Assembly: GCF_011355085.1 (NCBI RefSeq)
Contig: NZ_VXCP01000011.1
Span: 1-64,000, forward strand
Origin: Pseudomonas akapageensis
GTDB taxonomy: Bacteria > Pseudomonadota > Gammaproteobacteria > Pseudomonadales > Pseudomonadaceae
Direction of reading: 5' to 3'
DNA length: 64,000 nt
The notes under the pieces: generated by a model
Seen by the model: the letters and a program-made list of their open reading frames with translations, nothing else
What the model was told of the DNA's origin: nothing
The model's database searches: none
Made by a program: the position numbers and the translations under genes
Shown here: piece by piece, positions 60,828-64,000 of the stretch
Layout of the letters: every line of letters begins with the position of its first letter
How positions within the stretch are numbered: position 1 is the stretch's first letter

Positions 60828-61787
60828 CTACGGTTTGGTAATCAGCTCGACCGGTGTCTGGATCACGTTGTTGGCGTCGACCTCGACGGGCTGGTTCTTG
60901 AGCATTTTCAGCGCCGCTTCAATGCCGAATACCGCTTGCCGGGCCGCGAACTGGTCTGCCGTGGCCAGCACCCGACCATCCTTCAGCATCGGCTTGATCG
61001 CATTGATGTTGTCGTAACCGACGACCTGGACCTTGCCCACCTTGCCCGCGGCACGAACGGCAGAAACGGCCCCCAGGGCCATGCTGTCGTTGCCGGCCAG
61101 CAGCGCCTTGAGGTCCGGATATTCGTTGAGCATCGCCGCGGCCACGGCGTTGCCCTTGTCGATCTCCCAGTTGCCGGACTGAACGGACACGACTTTCATC
61201 TGCGCCGCTTCCATTGCATCCTTGAAACCCGCCGTGCGCTGCTGGGCATTGGTGGTGGTCGATACCCCTTCGATGATGCCGACCTCATCACCGGCCGAAA
61301 GCTTGCCCGCCAGGTAGTCACCGACCAGGCGTGCCCCCTTGCGATTGTCGGGGCCAACGAACGGCACGCTGATGTTCTTGCTCTTGAGCACATCAGGATC
61401 GAGCTGGTTGTCGATGTTGACCACCTTGATGCCGGCATCCATGGCTTTCTTGACGACCGGAACCAGCGCCTTGGAGTCGGCCGGCGCGATGACCAGCGCA
61501 TCGACTTTGGAGACGATCATCTGCTCGACGATGCGAATCTGGTTGCTGGTATCGGACTCGTCCTTGATGCCGTTGGAGACCAGGTCGAAATCGGCGGAGT
61601 GTTCTTGCTGATAGGCCTTGGCACCGTCTTCCATGGTGAGGAAGAACTCGTTGGCCAGGGATTTCATGACCAGGGCGACCTTGGGCTTTTCCGGGGTTTG
61701 GGCAGCCGCGGCAGAGAGCGGCAGTGCAGCGGACAGGGAGGCCAGCATGGCAACAGCGAGCAAGCGTCCAGCGAAGGGATGCTTCAT
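60828..61787 (-). CDS. rbsB: Ribose-binding periplasmic protein
   Basis: A 319-residue sugar-binding protein with a signal peptide ending LSAAAAQ (~residue 29), then the Peripla_BP_4 fold (KVALVMKSLANEFF, ALVIAPADSKAL, VGYDNINAIKPML). It is the first gene of the operon; a LacI-type operator lies ~85 bases upstream. Confidence 0.96.
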   Translation of the reverse strand: MKHPFAGRLLAVAMLASLSAALPLSAAAAQTPEKPKVALVMKSLANEFFLTMEDGAKAYQQEHSADFDLVSNGIKDESDTSNQIRIVEQMIVSKVDALVIAPADSKALVPVVKKAMDAGIKVVNIDNQLDPDVLKSKNISVPFVGPDNRKGARLVGDYLAGKLSAGDEVGIIEGVSTTTNAQQRTAGFKDAMEAAQMKVVSVQSGNWEIDKGNAVAAAMLNEYPDLKALLAGNDSMALGAVSAVRAAGKVGKVQVVGYDNINAIKPMLKDGRVLATADQFAARQAVFGIEAALKMLKNQPVEVDANNVIQTPVELITKP

Positions 61788-61869
61788 GGGTTCACTCCGT
61801 TGATCTTATGATTATCGTGATTGCGAACCATCAGCCTGCCTGGACAAGACACTCAGCCGATCAGGGGCG

Positions 61870-61883
61870 CGCAAACGTTTGCG
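61870..61883. promoter_or_regulatory. RbsR-type operator
   Basis: CGCAAACGTTTGCG is a perfect 14-base palindrome with the central CG step and AAACGTTT core of LacI-family ribose operators, placed before rbsB. Confidence 0.85.
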
Positions 61884-62006
61884 TTAGTAAACTATGGGAA
61901 CACCGCGAGGGTTTGTCAACTCAACTCGCAGCCATCCAGCCTACCCTGCCATGCCCCTAAAAGTCCGTAGGACATTTCCTTAAAACTCTCGGAAATTCGA
62001 TCCTGA

Positions 62007-62243
<237 letters not shown>

Positions 62244-62283
62244 ACCCAGCCGACCCCTGATCGCCAGCGCGGTCGGCCCTCAC

Positions 62284-62511
62284 TCAGTCTTCAGCCTTGA
62301 CGCTGGCGATCTCTTCCGTCTTGATCTTGTAATGCTTGCCCGCAATATCCGTGAACTCGATGAAGCCAGGCGGGTTAGTGGCATGCGGCTTATCCTTGGT
62401 CACGTATTCCGTACCATTTTGCAGGGTCACTACCGTCGGTGACGAGCACCCCGCCAAAGCCACCAGCGCGACTAACGCCAGCCACGAAAGCCCAAACCTT
62501 CTCCCGTTCAT
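62284..62511 (-). CDS. YgdI/YgdR-family small lipoprotein
   Basis: A 75-residue lipoprotein with lipobox LAGC (Cys22) and the conserved short SH3-like domain (VTLQNGTEYVTKDKP, GKHYKIKTEEIASV). Likely anchored in the envelope. Function of the family is unclear. Confidence 0.88.
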   Translation of the reverse strand: MNGRRFGLSWLALVALVALAGCSSPTVVTLQNGTEYVTKDKPHATNPPGFIEFTDIAGKHYKIKTEEIASVKAED

Positions 62512-62733
62512 GTCAGACCCTCTTGTCAGTTGAACAGCGCATCGAAAAGCGTAGCGTCGATCTCGGTGATGCGTAGGGCTTTACACCCTTCCTGCTGATC
62601 ACTGGACAGGCAAATCAGACGACGAGCAGCAGCCCGAAAAAAAATGCAGTCCGAGCCTGACTTAATCACCCCTCCCATTGTCAGAAGCGCACTTCAATGC
62701 ACGAGTTGTTGCGATTTGTCTTACAGTGAAATA

Positions 62734-62749
62734 CTGTATGCACGTACAG
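62734..62749 (+). promoter_or_regulatory. LexA (SOS) box
   Basis: CTGTATGCACGTACAG has the CTGT-N8-ACAG form of LexA operators with a near-perfect dyad, 20 bases before the DUF1654 start. No other gene is near enough to be its target except the leftward direction, where none starts. Confidence 0.8.
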
Positions 62750-62768
62750 CTAAAACAAGGAATGCTTC

Positions 62769-63017
62769 GTGGCAAATACTTCTGCAGCACCGAATCCCGC
62801 CAGCAGCTATGAACAGCTCGGCCTGCGCATCCAGAAGATCATCAACTCTCCCACCGCACAAAAATCCAGGTCCGCCCTGATTTTCCGCCTGGAGCACGAG
62901 TCTCCCGATGACTGGGAAACCCTGCTCGAAGAAATCGCTGAAAACGACAATGTGACGCTGGCCCATCGCGATGATGGCGGCGTGCAGTTGTTCTGGGTCG
63001 TGCCGAAGGAAGATTGA
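62769..63017 (+). CDS. DUF1654-family protein, SOS-linked
   Basis: An 82-residue cytoplasmic protein with the family core SSYEQLGLRIQKIINSP and SPDDWETLLEEIAENDNVTL. A LexA box lies just upstream and the endonuclease I gene starts five bases after its stop, so the two form a damage-inducible unit. Molecular function unknown. Confidence 0.85.
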   Translation: MANTSAAPNPASSYEQLGLRIQKIINSPTAQKSRSALIFRLEHESPDDWETLLEEIAENDNVTLAHRDDGGVQLFWVVPKED

Positions 63018-63021
63018 ACGG

Positions 63022-63711
63022 ATGCGTGTTCGTGGTTTTGCAGTACTCGCTCTGCTGCTCGCTTTCAACGCCCAGGCCGACGCGCCGCGCACCTTCAACG
63101 AGGCCAAGAAAATCGCCTGGAAGCTCTACGCGCCACAGTCGACCGAGTTCTATTGCGGCTGCAAATACAGCGGCAACCGGGTCAACCTGGACGCCTGTGG
63201 TTATGTGCCGCGCAAGAATGCCAATCGCGCCGCGCGCATCGAATGGGAACATATCGTTCCGGCCTGGCAGATCGGCCATCAACGCCAATGCTGGCAGGAT
63301 GGCGGGCGCAAGAACTGCTCGCGCAACGACCCGATCTACCAGCGCGCCGAAGCGGACTTGCATAACCTGGTGCCCAGCATCGGCGAGGTCAATGGCGATC
63401 GCAGCAACTTCAGCTTCGGCTGGTTGCCGGTACAGTCGGGACAATACGGTTCATGCCTGACCCAGGTCGACTTCAAGGCCAAGAAGGTCATGCCGCGTCC
63501 TTCCATTCGCGGCATGATCGCCCGCACCTACTTCTATATGAGCAAGCAGTACAACCTGCGCCTGTCCAAACAGGACCGGCAGCTCTATGAAGCCTGGGAC
63601 AAGACCTATCCGGCCAAGGAGTGGGAGCGCCAGCGCAACCAGCAGGTTGCGTGCGTGATGGGGCGCGGCAATGACTTCGTCGGCCCGGTCAACCTCAACG
63701 CCTGCGGCTGA
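63022..63711 (+). CDS. endA: Endonuclease I
   Basis: A 229-residue exported nuclease with signal peptide (MRVRGFAVLALLLAFNAQA) and the beta-beta-alpha-metal core IEWEHIVPAWQIG, then LHNLVPSIGEVNGDRSNF with the metal-binding Asn. Eight Cys in the mature part suggest disulfides. It cuts double-stranded DNA in the periplasm. The start at 63022 is chosen for the signal peptide; the frame extends upstream into the previous gene. Confidence 0.93.
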   Translation: MRVRGFAVLALLLAFNAQADAPRTFNEAKKIAWKLYAPQSTEFYCGCKYSGNRVNLDACGYVPRKNANRAARIEWEHIVPAWQIGHQRQCWQDGGRKNCSRNDPIYQRAEADLHNLVPSIGEVNGDRSNFSFGWLPVQSGQYGSCLTQVDFKAKKVMPRPSIRGMIARTYFYMSKQYNLRLSKQDRQLYEAWDKTYPAKEWERQRNQQVACVMGRGNDFVGPVNLNACG

Positions 63712-63720
63712 CCCTCAGCC

Positions 63721-64000
63721 TCAGGTAAGCGTCAGCAGAAAATCGGCAGCCCGCCGGTAGCGCTCGATCCGCGCCAGGTCTTCAGGACCTGGCGCGACTA
63801 TCCGGGAAAGGTCGCTGTTATCGGCAATGTCGGCGAGCTTGACGGCCTTGGCCAAGGGATCATCGGACAGCCTTTCGACGAAGGCCTGGTAGCTTTCATC
63901 CGGCCGCCGACTCAAGGCCTCGACCGCTGCCAGAATTTTCAGCGGGAAGCCTTCACGCGCGAGGTCGGCCAGGGTCATGGCCGAATCCTCCAGTACATCG
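63721..64000 (-). CDS. HD-domain hydrolase, 5' end outside window
   Basis: The minus frame runs from the window edge to the stop at 63721. It begins inside DVLEDSAMTLADLAREGFP, the metal/His-Asp motif region of HD phosphohydrolases related to the SpoT/MESH1 group, and ends in a C-terminal helical part (AVKLADIADNSDLSRI). The ATG at 63978 is an internal Met. At least 93 codons lie here; substrate unknown. Confidence 0.75.
   Translation of the reverse strand, partial: DVLEDSAMTLADLAREGFPLKILAAVEALSRRPDESYQAFVERLSDDPLAKAVKLADIADNSDLSRIVAPGPEDLARIERYRRAADFLLTLT

Overview
The window looks like chromosome of a Pseudomonas of the P. fluorescens complex. This rests on recognised genus-typical gene orders and families: thrS-infC-rpmI-rplT-pheS-pheT-ihfA followed by a MerR-type gene and tRNA-Pro, small DUF1654/DUF2388/DUF3077 proteins, PvdE-type exporters and REP-like palindromes. 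No search could be run, so the species is not fixed.

1-35.1 kb (nearly all minus strand) is an iron-regulated siderophore locus. Three transcription units each have a Fur-box-like operator upstream. Unit A (23.87 kb leftward): type II thioesterase, SyrP/TauD-type hydroxylase, a 4,288-residue NRPS (fatty acyl-AMP ligase, ACP, then three modules) and a second NRPS that runs off the left edge. Unit B (31.43 kb leftward): MbtH protein, IucD-type amine N-hydroxylase, two half-size PvdE-like ABC exporters, penicillin-acylase-type hydrolase. Unit C (35.03 kb leftward): TonB-dependent receptor and IucB-type N-acyltransferase. Pocket residues read by eye predict acyl, D-basic residue, Asp, Thr, Gly, D-basic residue, and more. 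With the tailoring enzymes this suggests a lipid-primed peptide siderophore with N-acyl-N-hydroxy and beta-hydroxy-Asp ligands, perhaps deacylated in the periplasm as pyoverdine is. It is not pyoverdine: the epimerase sits in the first module, not the second as in PvdL.

35.2-36.7 kb holds an isochorismatase-like hydrolase, a DUF3077 gene behind an intricately self-complementary leader, and a 128-bp inverted-repeat element.

36.74-41.24 kb is an AT-rich island bounded by 62-bp direct repeats that copy the 3' end of the neighbouring M20 peptidase gene. It carries an XRE regulator, a 64-residue precursor peptide with a Ser/Thr/Cys-rich C-terminus, a GNAT acyltransferase, a stand-alone LanM-type dehydratase (DUF4135, no LanC cyclase) and an ABC exporter without a C39 peptidase. 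This is the strongest candidate for an undescribed system: a cyclase-less, possibly N-acylated lanthipeptide-like RiPP.

41.2-45.6 kb holds the M20 amidohydrolase, several small or orphan proteins, a possible sRNA, and debris next to tRNA-Pro(GGG). 45.7-53 kb is the conserved translation/IHF cluster, with an AUU start for infC. 53-55.4 kb holds small periplasmic and hypothetical genes and a cold-shock protein. 55.35-61.8 kb is a ribose operon (rbsBACRK plus a nucleoside hydrolase) with a LacI-type operator. 62-64 kb holds a small lipoprotein, a LexA-boxed DUF1654-endonuclease I pair and a truncated HD-hydrolase gene.
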